A stretch of 64,000 bases of DNA from Bacteroides stercoris ATCC 43183 (lineage in GTDB: Bacteria; Bacteroidota; Bacteroidia; Bacteroidales; Bacteroidaceae): NCBI RefSeq assembly GCF_025147325.1, contig NZ_CP102262.1, forward strand, positions 2,356,001-2,420,000, read 5' to 3'. A program made the translations under genes and the position numbers. How positions within the stretch are numbered: position 1 is the stretch's first letter; each line of letters opens with the position of its first letter. Shown piece by piece: positions 41,691 through 49,958 of the stretch. The notes below the pieces were generated by a model. The model saw only the letters and a program-made list of their open reading frames with translations. It was not told where the DNA came from and made no database searches.

Positions 41691-41850
41691 ATACCACGTG
41701 CCGGTACGGGGCATTTCACGGCATGGTACTTCTCGTACCACGCGTTGGTACAGACACTACCACCCTTTGGTACAGTGAGTTTCATGCCGTGGTACGGGCG
41801 ATACCATGCCTTGGTACGGACAGTTTCATGCGTTGGAACAAGTGATATGA
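41691..41850. repeat. 22-bp tandem repeat array with GGTAC units
   Basis: Six full units of exactly 22 bp start at 41703, 41725, 41747, 41769, 41791 and 41813, each opening with GGTAC, with partial units before (ATACCACGTGCC) and after (GGAACAAGTGAT). The rough consensus is GGTACnGnnnnTnnCAYGCnTT. Units 2, 3 and 5 can fold as GGTA/TACC hairpins. A 64-codon frame (41682-41876) starting MKKIPRAGTGHFTAWYF runs through it and repeats every 22 residues, but coding is doubtful. The array ends about 40 bp before phoU. Confidence 0.85.
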
Positions 41851-41862
41851 TTAGGCAATTGA

Positions 41863-41870
41863 TAATTTTG
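41863..41870 (+). promoter_or_regulatory. -7 box of phoU
   Basis: TAATTTTG fits TAnnTTTG, 16 nt before the phoU start codon, right after the tandem array. No -33 element at the usual spacing is seen. Confidence 0.45.
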
Positions 41871-41885
41871 AAATAGAAAAACATT

Positions 41886-42581
41886 ATGGTGCAGTTTATC
41901 GAATCAGAGCTCGTCTTGCTGAAAAAAGAAATAGACGAAATGTGGACTTTAGTGTATAATCAGCTCGGCCGTGCCGGAGAAGCCGTACTGACTTTGGATC
42001 GCGAGCTGGCACAGCAGGTATTGGTGCGCGAGCGTCGTGTCAATGCCTTCGAACTCAAGATAGACAGTGATATAGAAGACATCATCGCCCTCTATAATCC
42101 TGTCGCTATCGACTTGCGTTTTGTGCTTGCCATGCTCAAAATCAATACGAACCTGGAGCGTTTGGGCGATTTCGCCGAAGGCATAGCCCGCTTTGCGTTG
42201 AATTGCAAGGAACCGATTCTGGCAAGCGGACTGGTGAAGGAACTGCGCCTGGAGGAGATGATAAATCAAGTTTCGGCTATGCTTGAACTTGCCAAAAGAG
42301 CTCTTCAGGAAGAAAGTCAGGAACTGGCAACCGCGGTATTCGCCAAAGATAACCTGCTGGATGAAATTAATGCAAATGCCACTGCTGTTCTGGCAGATTA
42401 TATCGGCAAGCATCCCGAAAGCGCACTCTCTTGTCTGAATCTGGTTAGTGTTTTCCGTAAGCTGGAACGTTCCGGCGATCATATTACGAATATCGCCGAG
42501 GAAATAGTGTTTTTTATCGATGCGAAGGTGCTGAAACATAGCGGACGTACGGACGAGCACTATGCAGACGATAAGAAATAG
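41886..42581 (+). CDS. phoU: PhoU family phosphate signalling protein
   Basis: 231 residues arranged as two three-helix repeats: LKKEIDEMWTLVYNQLGRAGEAVL, then NAFELKIDSDIEDIIALYNPVAIDLRFVLAMLKINTNLERLGDFAEGIA, and the second-repeat counterpart SVFRKLERSGDHITNIAEEIVFFIDA with the metal-binding E-R-x-G-D motif. PhoU restrains phosphate uptake through the Pst transporter and the PhoR kinase. No pst or phoBR genes are adjacent, which is unusual for the usual pst-phoU order. A repeat array precedes it. Confidence 0.92.
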   Translation: MVQFIESELVLLKKEIDEMWTLVYNQLGRAGEAVLTLDRELAQQVLVRERRVNAFELKIDSDIEDIIALYNPVAIDLRFVLAMLKINTNLERLGDFAEGIARFALNCKEPILASGLVKELRLEEMINQVSAMLELAKRALQEESQELATAVFAKDNLLDEINANATAVLADYIGKHPESALSCLNLVSVFRKLERSGDHITNIAEEIVFFIDAKVLKHSGRTDEHYADDKK

Positions 42582-42727
42582 TCAACTTTTTAGGATATTT
42601 TTAGTGTTTAATGGAAAATAGCCCTATATTTGCCCATTGAAAACGATTGCAGATGTAGAAATTTGCTTTGAAATGATAATAAAATCAAAAGAATTACAGA
42701 AAAGATGTTATAAGACATGTTTTTTAA

Positions 42728-42760
42728 TTTGGTTGGTATCTTGAAAAGCGGCTATCTTTG
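42728..42760 (+). promoter_or_regulatory. Promoter of the candidate small RNA
   Basis: TTTG (42728-42731) and TATCTTTG (42753-42760), spacer 21 nt. Confidence 0.65.
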
Positions 42761-42766
42761 CAACGT

Positions 42767-42853
42767 TATCCTGAAAACAATCTTTTTACCTTAAAAAAAA
42801 CTAATACCTATTGAAAACTGAAAAAGGAGGCTTTGTGAAAAGCTTCCTTTTTT
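42767..42853 (+). ncRNA. Candidate small RNA (about 87 nt) upstream of ribE
   Basis: A good promoter ends at 42760 and a perfect hairpin terminator ends at 42853, with no start codon leading a useful frame between them. The body is A-rich and unstructured (Hfq-less Bacteroides sRNAs often look like this). A separate promoter for ribE lies downstream of the terminator, so this is an independent unit rather than the ribE leader. The start is estimated at 7 nt after the -7 box. Confidence 0.5.
42821..42853 (+). terminator. Terminator of the candidate small RNA
   Basis: AAAAAGGAGGCTTT and AAAGCTTCCTTTTTTT pair around GTGA, ending in a T-run of seven. Confidence 0.8.
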
Positions 42854-42878
42854 TCATTTCTATATGAGACCCTTTTTG

Positions 42879-42886
42879 TATCTTTG
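42879..42886 (+). promoter_or_regulatory. -7 box of ribE
   Basis: TATCTTTG, 48 nt before the ribE start codon; the leader has a short GC-rich hairpin but no recognisable FMN riboswitch. Confidence 0.6.
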
Positions 42887-42934
42887 TCGCATCCGCAATG
42901 CGGGTAATATCTAAATTTAAATTGTAACAAACTT

Positions 42935-43537
42935 ATGTTTTCCGGAATAGTAGAAGAATGTGCCACACTGGTGGCTATGGTCAGAGACCAAGAAAACGTG
43001 CACTTTACTTTCAAGTGTTCGTTCGTAAATGAATTAAAAATAGACCAGAGCGTATCTCATAATGGCGTATGCCTTACGGTTGTCAGCATGACGGATGATA
43101 CTTATACGGTGACGGCGATGAAAGAGACTCTGGACCGTTCCAATCTCGGCTTGTTGAAAGTAGGCGATGAAGTGAACGTGGAGCGCAGCATGATGATGAA
43201 CGGCCGCTTGGACGGACACATCGTACAGGGACACGTGGACCAAACGGCAACCTGTGTGGACATAAAGGATGCCGAAGGCAGCTATTACTTTACGTTCCGG
43301 TATGCCTTTGATAAGGAAATGGCGAAGCGCGGTTATATCACCGTGGATAAAGGCTCGGTAACCGTAAACGGTGTCAGCCTGACCGTGTGCAACCCTACGG
43401 ACGATACCTTTCAGGTAGCCATTATCCCTTATACCTTCGAGCATACCAATTTCCACGCTTTCAAGGTGGGTAGCGTAGTGAATCTCGAATTCGATATTAT
43501 CGGTAAATATATCAGCAGAATGATACAGTATAAATAG
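42935..43537 (+). CDS. ribE: Riboflavin synthase, alpha subunit
   Basis: 200 residues made of two similar lumazine-binding barrels. The first starts MFSGIVEECATL and has SVSHNGVCLTV; the second (about 100-190) has GYITVDKGSVTVNGVSLTV. The repeated NGVCLTV/NGVSLTV motif and IVQGHVDQTA are diagnostic. It converts two 6,7-dimethyl-8-ribityllumazine molecules to riboflavin. It is followed 42 bp later by a flavin-dependent nitroreductase gene, so the two may be co-expressed. No other rib gene is nearby. Confidence 0.95.
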   Translation: MFSGIVEECATLVAMVRDQENVHFTFKCSFVNELKIDQSVSHNGVCLTVVSMTDDTYTVTAMKETLDRSNLGLLKVGDEVNVERSMMMNGRLDGHIVQGHVDQTATCVDIKDAEGSYYFTFRYAFDKEMAKRGYITVDKGSVTVNGVSLTVCNPTDDTFQVAIIPYTFEHTNFHAFKVGSVVNLEFDIIGKYISRMIQYK

Positions 43538-43579
43538 AGTTATAACTCATAATTTATAATTCATAACTCATATCTTATT

Positions 43580-44119
43580 ATGAATGATTTTTTGCAATTG
43601 GCCGCTTCACGTCAAAGCGACCGTGCTTATGATATGTCCCGTGCGGTAGAGCCGGAGAAGTTGGAACGTATTTTGGAAGCTGCCCGGCTGTCGCCTTCGG
43701 CATGCAATGCCCAGCCGTGGCGTTTTGTGGTGATCACCGATCCGGAGCTTGCTGTAAAAGTGGGTAAGGCCACTGCCGGATTGGGGATGAATAAGTTTGC
43801 CAAAGATGCTCCGGTACATATTCTGGTGGTGGAAGAATCCATGAATATCACTTCTTTCTTGGGCGCCAAGATTAAGGACAAGTATTTCCCTCTGATAGAT
43901 ATCGGCATTGCCACCGCTCATATTACGCTGGCTGCCGAAAGCGAGGGGCTGGGTTCGTGCATCCTGGGCTGGTTCGATGAAAAGGAGATTAAGAAGCTTA
44001 CCGGTATTCCTGCCAATAAACGTCTGTTGCTCGACATCACGATAGGCTATCCGGCAAAAGACAAACGGAAGAAGTCCAGGAAATCCAAGGACAAGGTTGT
44101 TTCATACAACCATTATTAA
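43580..44119 (+). CDS. Nitroreductase family protein
   Basis: 179 residues, FMN-binding. SRQSDRAYDMSRAVEPEKLERILEAARLSPSACNAQPWRFVVI is the nitroreductase N-terminal FMN site (R, S, N residues) and DIGIATAHITLAAESEGLGSCILGWF is the dimer and FMN-binding helix. It uses NAD(P)H to reduce nitro groups or quinones; the physiological substrate is unknown. The gene follows ribE and converges with the BrkB gene, only 8 bp apart. The basic tail (DKRKKSRKSKDKVV) is longer than usual. Confidence 0.9.
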   Translation: MNDFLQLAASRQSDRAYDMSRAVEPEKLERILEAARLSPSACNAQPWRFVVITDPELAVKVGKATAGLGMNKFAKDAPVHILVVEESMNITSFLGAKIKDKYFPLIDIGIATAHITLAAESEGLGSCILGWFDEKEIKKLTGIPANKRLLLDITIGYPAKDKRKKSRKSKDKVVSYNHY

Positions 44120-44127
44120 AGCTACCG

Positions 44128-45447
44128 TTACAGGTCTTTCAGCAGCACTTGGCTTGCACTCTTGTAGTACTCTTCCCGTGCTTTCATCAGTGTTTCCCAT
44201 TGCCCGTGGAATTCTTTGTCCTTGTCTATCTTGAAGTCCTCGGAGCCGTGGGTGTCCAGCTTGTCCAGCAGGAGAGCAACGTTCAGCTTGCTGATGTCCA
44301 TGGAAGGCTGGTAGGCGATGTCCTGGCTTTTGGCATCGGTCACCACTTCGTGCAGAAGGTTGATTTCCTGCAATTCATAAAGAGTCTGGTTGGTCAGGCG
44401 TATGGGTATCTGGCACTCCTCGGATATGTCTTCGGCAGTATAGGGAGGTTCGTTCTTTTCAAAGCGTTTGGCTACGAACGACATGATGAGGATGGAGATG
44501 AAGTCGCGGTAACGGCGGCTGATGTTGCGTGCATCCTTATCGAAACTGAAGTTCCGGATGTTTTGTCCGGCATACGTCAGTTCCGCTCCGAAAAGGCAGA
44601 TGGTCCACGATATCTGCAACCACAGCAGGAACATGGGAAGTGCCGCAAAACTACCGTAAATGGCGTTGTAACGGGATACCCACAACTGGCTGCTGATATA
44701 AAGGAACTGGAATGCCTGGTGTGCCGTACCTGCCAGAATGCCCGAAATCAGCGCATGCTTGAGTTTCACCTTTGTATTGGGCATGAAAACATACAGTGCC
44801 GTGAACATCACCCATGTCAGCACAAAAGGTATGAGGCGGATTAGGAATTTGCCGATGGGAGCGAGCAGGGTGAAGTCTGTCACATTCTTCAGCATGGTGC
44901 TCATAAATATGGAAAGACCGCCCGAAACTACCAGCAGAAGGGGTATCAGTAGGAGCATGGAGAAGTAATCCGTGATTTTACGGTACATGCTTCTTGCTTT
45001 TTTTACCTGCCAGATGCGGTTGAAGGTAATCTCCATGTTGTTAATCAGGTTGAGCACCGTCCACAATAACATGATCAGGCCCACGCCGATGAATATGCCG
45101 TTTTTGGTTTGAGATAGATAGGAGTTGACGAATTGGAAGATAACTTCCGTTGTTTCCGACGGGCCGCCGAAGCCTTGAACGATTTGACTCTCCATCAGAT
45201 TGTCGAAGCCGAACCCGCGTGCAATGGCAAACACAATGGCCAGGATAGGTACAATAGCCAGTAAAGTGCTATATGTCAATGCCGATGCCTTGTTTACAAG
45301 CCTGTCTTTGGTAAAGCGGTTGATGCAGAGATAAATGGTCTTGATAATATTATATAAGGAGAAAGTCGTTTTAGTGACTTCATCTTCTGTAATACGCCAG
45401 ATGTCGTATGTCAGGAATTTCCAAAGGGTGGCAATGCGCTTGTTCAT
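44128..45447 (-). CDS. YihY/BrkB family inner-membrane protein
   Basis: 439 residues. The first 300 have six transmembrane helices with the family motifs ASALTYSTLLAIVPILAIVFAIARGFGF, LLWTVLNLINNMEITFNRIWQV and GSFAALPMFLLWLQISWTICLFGAELTY. The C-terminal 140 residues are cytoplasmic and include a winged-helix-like stretch (ISEECQIPIRLTNQTLYELQEINLL). Once called ribonuclease BN by mistake, the family's function is unresolved, with suggestions of lipid or solute transport. It lies downstream of rnpB on the same strand. Confidence 0.9.
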   Translation of the reverse strand: MNKRIATLWKFLTYDIWRITEDEVTKTTFSLYNIIKTIYLCINRFTKDRLVNKASALTYSTLLAIVPILAIVFAIARGFGFDNLMESQIVQGFGGPSETTEVIFQFVNSYLSQTKNGIFIGVGLIMLLWTVLNLINNMEITFNRIWQVKKARSMYRKITDYFSMLLLIPLLLVVSGGLSIFMSTMLKNVTDFTLLAPIGKFLIRLIPFVLTWVMFTALYVFMPNTKVKLKHALISGILAGTAHQAFQFLYISSQLWVSRYNAIYGSFAALPMFLLWLQISWTICLFGAELTYAGQNIRNFSFDKDARNISRRYRDFISILIMSFVAKRFEKNEPPYTAEDISEECQIPIRLTNQTLYELQEINLLHEVVTDAKSQDIAYQPSMDISKLNVALLLDKLDTHGSEDFKIDKDKEFHGQWETLMKAREEYYKSASQVLLKDL

Positions 45448-45541
45448 GCTAAATTGAAAAATGAGAATCGAGAATTGAAAAACGATAGTATGCCAAAAGG
45501 ACTTTATTTCTTAATTCTCAATTTTTAATTTTTAATTTAAA

Positions 45542-45917
45542 AAAGCAGTCGGTCTGTAAGCCGGGTTCTGTTCCCTGATTCAGCAATTAAATCAAGGCGT
45601 CTGTCATTTATCTGAGCCGTATGTTGCCATACAGGCTTTAGCGGTCTACCCTCCGACATGGAGCGAGCAACTCTCATAACGTCGGTTTACATGACCTTAC
45701 AACTCCTAAGACGTACGGCCCTTGTGTCGCCACAAGGCCGGTGGGCTCTTACCCCACCTTCTCACCCTTACCACAACCCCGGAAGGCATGGCGGTTATTT
45801 TCTTCTACGTTACTCTACCCTCGCGGACAGCTTTCTGTTAGGAAGTAGGATGCTCTGTGTTGCCCGGACTTTCCTCATGCGCACGAGGCGCAAGCGACAG
45901 ACCGACCAACTGCTTTG
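45542..45917 (-). ncRNA. rnpB: RNase P RNA (bacterial class A)
   Basis: Read on the minus strand, the 5' end AAGCAGTTGGTCGGTCTGT pairs with the 3' end ACAGACCGACTGCTT (P1), followed by a T-run. The conserved core is present: GAGGAAAGTCCGGGC near the 5' side, GGGTAGAGTAA, AGGGTGAGAAGGTGGGGTAAGAGCCCACC, and CCGGCTTACAGAC near the 3' end. It is the catalytic RNA that trims pre-tRNA 5' leaders. The -7 box at 45923-45930 sets the 5' end. The ends are accurate to a few bases only. Confidence 0.95.
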
Positions 45918-45922
45918 GGGTG

Positions 45923-45930
45923 CAAAGATA
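45923..45930 (-). promoter_or_regulatory. -7 box of rnpB
   Basis: CAAAGATA on the plus strand is TATCTTTG on the minus strand, just upstream of the RNase P RNA 5' end. Confidence 0.7.
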
Positions 45931-46042
45931 GGAATTTTTTAGTGATTGACGTCAGGTGACCGGTGATTTGTTCGTTATCGGTGTTTTATTTGTGTAATTT
46001 CTTAAAAACACTGAAAATATGTATCTCTTTTAGAATAAATTG

Positions 46043-46057
46043 TTAGCTTTGCTAACA
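46043..46057 (+). promoter_or_regulatory. -7 box within a perfect inverted repeat, upstream of the murein-peptide operon
   Basis: TAGCTTTG (46044-46051) fits TAnnTTTG and lies inside GTTAGCTTTGCTAAC, a 6+6 inverted repeat that could bind a repressor. It is 28 nt upstream of the start codon. Confidence 0.5.
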
Positions 46058-46084
46058 TTAATAATTCCCAAATGCGTATAGTCC

Positions 46085-47287
46085 ATGAAAAAGTTTGCCT
46101 CATTCTTTGCAGTATTTCTCTTTATAACTCTTTTTGCTGTCGCTTCGGAAGCCGGAGACCGTAATATACCGGTAGAGGTGGCACAACTCACCGACAGTTT
46201 GAAAAAACAGTTTGCACCGGACAGGCGTGTGGCATTGCTGGATGTAGATTATTCTTTTTCCGATAAGAATGTGATGCTGCGTGGCGTCACTACTTCGGCA
46301 GAAGCGAAAAACGCATTGTTGAAGGAACTGGCAAGAAAAGGCTATGCCGTGATGGACTGTCTTGAACTGCTTCCCGATGTGAAGGGGCTGGAAGGCAAAA
46401 CCTGCGGTATTATCAATGTGTCTGTGGCAAATATGCGTGTCGCTCCGGATTTCTCATCGGAAATGATGACACAGAGTCTGATGGGGATGCCAGTGCGCGT
46501 ATTGCAGCGCGATGGCTGGGTGCGTATCCAGACTCCCGACAATTATATCGCCTGGGTGCATCGTGTAGGTGTACATCCGGTGACCGAAGAAGAAATGGCC
46601 GCGTGGAACAAGGCGGAAAAGATCGTTGTGACTGCTCATTACGGTTTTGTCTATTCCGAACCGAACCAAACTTCACAAACGGTTTCGGACGTTGTGGCCG
46701 GCAACCGTTTGAAGTGGGAAGGGAGCAAGGGAGCTTTCTACAAGGTGACCTATCCCGACGGTCGCCGGGGATACATCTCCAAATCCATAGCCATGCCCGA
46801 GAAGAAATGGCGTTCCGGCTTGCAGCAGGATGCCGCCGGCATTATCCGTACGGCACACACCATGATGGGGATACCTTATCTTTGGGCGGGAACTTCATCG
46901 AAAGGCGTGGATTGCAGCGGATTCATGCGCACCATACTTTTTATGCACGACATCATTATACCACGTGATGCTTCCCAGCAGGCTTATGTGGGCGAGCATA
47001 TAGACATTGCAGCCGATTTTTCCAACCTGCAACCGGGCGATTTGATATTCTTCGGCCGCAAGGCAACTCCGGAACGTAAAGAACGGGTCGTACACGTGGG
47101 TATGTATATTGGCGGCAAGCGTTTCATTCATTCGCAGGGCGATGTGCATATCAGCAGTTTCGACCCGGCAGATGAATTGTTCGATGAGTACAATCTCGGA
47201 CGGTTACTGTTCGCTACGCGCGTATTACCTTATATAAATAAGGAAGAGGGATTAAACACAACGGAAACCAATGAATACTATAAATGA
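46085..47287 (+). CDS. NlpC/P60 family gamma-D-glutamyl-diamino acid endopeptidase with SH3 domains
   Basis: 400 residues with a signal peptide (cleavage near ASEAG). Two bacterial SH3-like domains (about 105-170 and 180-235, with VSVANMRVAPDFSSEM and YGFVYSEPNQTSQTV) precede the NlpC/P60 domain. Its catalytic residues are Cys277 (GVDCSGFMR), His337 (VVHVGMYIG) and His349 (FIHSQGD). It should cleave murein stem peptides between D-Glu and the diamino acid, giving L-Ala-D-Glu. The next gene encodes the matching dipeptide epimerase and overlaps or abuts this gene, which supports a murein-peptide salvage operon. Confidence 0.92.
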   Translation: MKKFASFFAVFLFITLFAVASEAGDRNIPVEVAQLTDSLKKQFAPDRRVALLDVDYSFSDKNVMLRGVTTSAEAKNALLKELARKGYAVMDCLELLPDVKGLEGKTCGIINVSVANMRVAPDFSSEMMTQSLMGMPVRVLQRDGWVRIQTPDNYIAWVHRVGVHPVTEEEMAAWNKAEKIVVTAHYGFVYSEPNQTSQTVSDVVAGNRLKWEGSKGAFYKVTYPDGRRGYISKSIAMPEKKWRSGLQQDAAGIIRTAHTMMGIPYLWAGTSSKGVDCSGFMRTILFMHDIIIPRDASQQAYVGEHIDIAADFSNLQPGDLIFFGRKATPERKERVVHVGMYIGGKRFIHSQGDVHISSFDPADELFDEYNLGRLLFATRVLPYINKEEGLNTTETNEYYK

Positions 47288-47288
47288 C

Positions 47289-48458
47289 ATGCAAAACAGA
47301 AGAGACTTTTTAAAGACTGCCGCCTTTGCCGCCTTAGGTTCGGGTATGGCTATCAATAGCGTATTGGCAGGTGAGGGTGCGGCGCCTGCTTTGTTCAATA
47401 TCAATAAGAGTGGCGTTACGCCTAAAATGAAGCTGCGTTTCTTTCCGTATGAACTGAGGTTGCGTCATGTGTTTACGGTGGCTGCTTATTCGCGCACCAC
47501 CACTCCCGATGTGCAGGTAGAAATAGAGTATGACGGCATCATCGGTTATGGCGAAGCTTCCATGCCGCCCTATCTGCAGCACGAATTGGGCACGATGGAC
47601 AGCGTACTGGCTTTCTTGAAGAAAGTGCAGGATGTTATCGGACAGTTCTCCGACCCTTTCCGGCTGGAAGATATCCTGAGTTATATAGACAGTCTCTCTG
47701 CAGGAGATTCGGCGGCCAAGACTGCGGTGGATATTGCCTTACATGATTTGGTGGGTAAATTGTTGCAGGCCCCCTGGTATAAAATCTGGGGATTGGATAA
47801 GGAGAAAGCGCCTTCTACCACCTTTACCATCGGTATTGATACGCCCGATGTGGTGCGTGAAAAGACTAAAGAGTGTGCCGGGAAGTTCAATATCCTGAAA
47901 GTGAAGCTGGGGCGCGACAACGATAAGGAGATGATCGAGACCATTCGTTCGGTAACCGACCTGCCTATCGCCATTGACGCCAATCAGGGTTGGAAAGACA
48001 AACACTATGCGCTTGATATGATTCACTGGCTGAAAGAGAAAGGCATTGTGATGATAGAGCAGCCCATGCCTAAAGAGCAGTTGGATGATATCGCGTGGGT
48101 AACCGGGCAGAGTCCGTTGCCGGTATTTGCAGATGAATCCGTCCAACGCTTAAAGGATATAGTAGGGCTGAAAGATGCTTTTACCGGCATCAATATCAAA
48201 CTGATGAAATGTACCGGTATGCGTGAGGCATGGAAGATGGTGACACTGGCGCGTGCTTTGGGCATGAAAGTAATGGTGGGGTGCATGACCGAAACTTCGT
48301 GTGCCATTTCTGCGGCTGCACAATTTTCTCCGGCAGTTGATTTTGCCGATTTGGACGGCAGTTTGCTGATAGCCAACGACCGTTTCAAGGGAATGGAAGT
48401 TGTAAAGGGAAAGATTACACTGCCGGACTTGCCGGGTATTGGAGTCGTGAAGATATAA
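47289..48458 (+). CDS. L-Ala-D/L-Glu epimerase (enolase superfamily), Tat-type leader
   Basis: 389 residues from ATG 47289; ATG 47271 is also possible and would overlap the previous gene by 17 bp. The leader MQNRRDFLKTAAFAALGSG has a twin-arginine motif, so the folded enzyme is probably exported. The enolase-superfamily barrel shows the catalytic lysine pair ILKVKLGRD, metal-binding AIDANQGW, MIEQPMP and FADES, and a late INIKLMKCTG lysine. I recall strong likeness to the structurally studied B. thetaiotaomicron dipeptide epimerase. It turns L-Ala-D-Glu into L-Ala-L-Glu. Confidence 0.92.
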   Translation: MQNRRDFLKTAAFAALGSGMAINSVLAGEGAAPALFNINKSGVTPKMKLRFFPYELRLRHVFTVAAYSRTTTPDVQVEIEYDGIIGYGEASMPPYLQHELGTMDSVLAFLKKVQDVIGQFSDPFRLEDILSYIDSLSAGDSAAKTAVDIALHDLVGKLLQAPWYKIWGLDKEKAPSTTFTIGIDTPDVVREKTKECAGKFNILKVKLGRDNDKEMIETIRSVTDLPIAIDANQGWKDKHYALDMIHWLKEKGIVMIEQPMPKEQLDDIAWVTGQSPLPVFADESVQRLKDIVGLKDAFTGINIKLMKCTGMREAWKMVTLARALGMKVMVGCMTETSCAISAAAQFSPAVDFADLDGSLLIANDRFKGMEVVKGKITLPDLPGIGVVKI

Positions 48459-48519
48459 AAGTACGGAAATTATACGATGACAGGAGCTCCTGATATAAAC
48501 TGATTTACTTATATAATCC

Positions 48520-49854
48520 ATGAAGAATCTGCTATATATTGTCTTTTTGTTTGTTTTTGTTTCTGCTTGCAGCACGAAACCGGAGAACAGGCCATACAGC
48601 TGGGATGATGATTTGCACCAGCGTCTGCTTACGGATTTTTGTTTGACGGAATCTCAGGTCAAGGACTATATCAGAAAGTATATTCCTGATGTAACGGACG
48701 AACAGATGCGGCAGTGGGAAGCATCCAATGCTTTGGAGTGCATGGTTCTGGATGGTGAAAAACGCTATTTCCGTAATGCCGGTCCTAATCTGTTTCGTGT
48801 GGATTCTGCCTGCTATGATATAAAGATAGCCAAAGAGGGCACTGCTCTAAGCGGAAGTGAGAAGGTGAACAAAGAGAATCTGCCCGAAGTGATTACCGCC
48901 GTGAAGAAAGAAAACAAGGCGATAGTCGTTCCCAAGCGGATGCGTGTCACTTATACGCTGACGGTAGACACCAATGCCGTTCCTGCCGGAAAGCTGGTTC
49001 GCTGCTGGTTGCCTTATCCCCGTACCGACCAGTCCCGGCAGCGGGATGTGAAATTCATCTCTGCCAGTGAGCCGGACTATGTCCTTTCTCCGCAAGAGTG
49101 CCGGCATAGCACGCTCTATATGGAAAAGCGTGCGGTACAAGGAGAGCCTACCGTGTTCTCCGAAACATTTGAGTATACATCCTGCGGAGAGTGGCATAAT
49201 CTGCGCGCGGAAGATGTTCTGCCTTATGATACGACTACCGCTCTTTATAAAGAGTATACCGCCGAGCGGGAGAAACACATCGTCTTCTCTCCGCGGCTGC
49301 GTGAGTTGGCTGCCAAGTTGGCAGCAGGTGAAACCAATCCTTATTTAAAGGCTAAGCGCATCTTCCGTTGGATTAACGATCACTTCCCCTGGGCATCTGC
49401 CCGCGAGTATTCCACGATTGAGAATATTCCGGAATATGTATTGGACAACCGTCACGGCGATTGCGGTCAGGTCAGCCTTTTATTCATAACCTTATGCCGC
49501 ATCAGCGGCATTCCCGCACATTTTCAGAGCGGGTTCATGATGCATCCCCGTGCTTGGAACCTGCACGATTGGGCGGAAGTATATTTTGAAGGCGTAGGGT
49601 GGGTGCCTGTAGACCAATCGTTCGGAATCCCGGCTTTTGCCCGCAATGCCGATGAAGAGTATTTCTTCCTGGGTGGTATCGACTCCTGGCGCATGATTGT
49701 AAATACCGATTACGGCATGCCGTTAGTGCCCGAAAAGAAGTATCCGCGTAGCGAAACCGTAGATTTCCAGCGCGGCGAGGTAGAGTGGGAAGGTGGAAAC
49801 CTTTATTTTCCGCAATGGAGTTACCATATGGACATCGATTACCTTAATTATTAA
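48520..49854 (+). CDS. Transglutaminase-like lipoprotein
   Basis: 444 residues; the signal peptide ends in VSACS (Cys17), a lipobox. The transglutaminase-like fold occupies the C-terminal half with a complete triad: Cys315 (RHGDCGQVSLL), His349 (NLHDWAEVYF) and Asp365 (WVPVDQSFG). The N-terminal 130 residues are helical and unassigned. Such proteins act as cysteine proteases or peptidases. Being third in an operon with an NlpC/P60 peptidase and a dipeptide epimerase, it may process murein-derived or dietary peptides in the periplasm. This role is inferred. Confidence 0.85.
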   Translation: MKNLLYIVFLFVFVSACSTKPENRPYSWDDDLHQRLLTDFCLTESQVKDYIRKYIPDVTDEQMRQWEASNALECMVLDGEKRYFRNAGPNLFRVDSACYDIKIAKEGTALSGSEKVNKENLPEVITAVKKENKAIVVPKRMRVTYTLTVDTNAVPAGKLVRCWLPYPRTDQSRQRDVKFISASEPDYVLSPQECRHSTLYMEKRAVQGEPTVFSETFEYTSCGEWHNLRAEDVLPYDTTTALYKEYTAEREKHIVFSPRLRELAAKLAAGETNPYLKAKRIFRWINDHFPWASAREYSTIENIPEYVLDNRHGDCGQVSLLFITLCRISGIPAHFQSGFMMHPRAWNLHDWAEVYFEGVGWVPVDQSFGIPAFARNADEEYFFLGGIDSWRMIVNTDYGMPLVPEKKYPRSETVDFQRGEVEWEGGNLYFPQWSYHMDIDYLNY

Positions 49855-49874
49855 GGTATGGCATACAGCTTGAA

Positions 49875-49911
49875 AACAGATGATGTGTTGAGGCGAAACG
49901 CATCATCTGTT
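49875..49911 (+). repeat. Hairpin after the transglutaminase gene
   Basis: AACAGATGATG pairs with CATCATCTGTT around a 15-nt loop; the right arm overlaps in content with the terminator that follows, so the two could be alternative structures. Confidence 0.6.
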
Positions 49912-49918
49912 GAACCTC

Positions 49919-49958
49919 AACGCATCATCCGTTACAGGCAAACGGATGGTGCGTTTTT
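49919..49958 (+). terminator. Terminator of the murein-peptide operon
   Basis: AACGCATCATCCGTT pairs with AACGGATGGTGCGTT and a TTTT run follows. Confidence 0.8.

Larger units (their letters stand above)
42582..42934. other. 353-bp region with three TAnnTTTG boxes and one terminator
   Basis: -7 boxes on the plus strand lie at 42625-42632 (TATATTTG), 42753-42760 (TATCTTTG) and 42879-42886 (TATCTTTG); a terminator lies at 42821-42853. TTGAAAAC or TGAAAAC recurs at three places. No protein gene is seen; the layout suggests at least one small RNA before ribE. Confidence 0.6.

Noticed and set aside
41691..41850. CRISPR array
   Set aside because: The units adjoin without spacers, the unit sequences differ from one another, and there are no cas genes.
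41598..41876. Protein gene across the 22-bp array
   Set aside because: The frame is open, but its repeats follow from the DNA array and no family or good start signal supports it; it is reported only as a possibility inside the repeat entry.
42887..42934. FMN riboswitch before ribE
   Set aside because: The leader is too short (about 45 nt) and lacks the conserved multi-stem RFN core.
45658..45942. 94-codon plus-strand frame
   Set aside because: It is opposite the RNase P RNA, whose conserved core and ends are clear.
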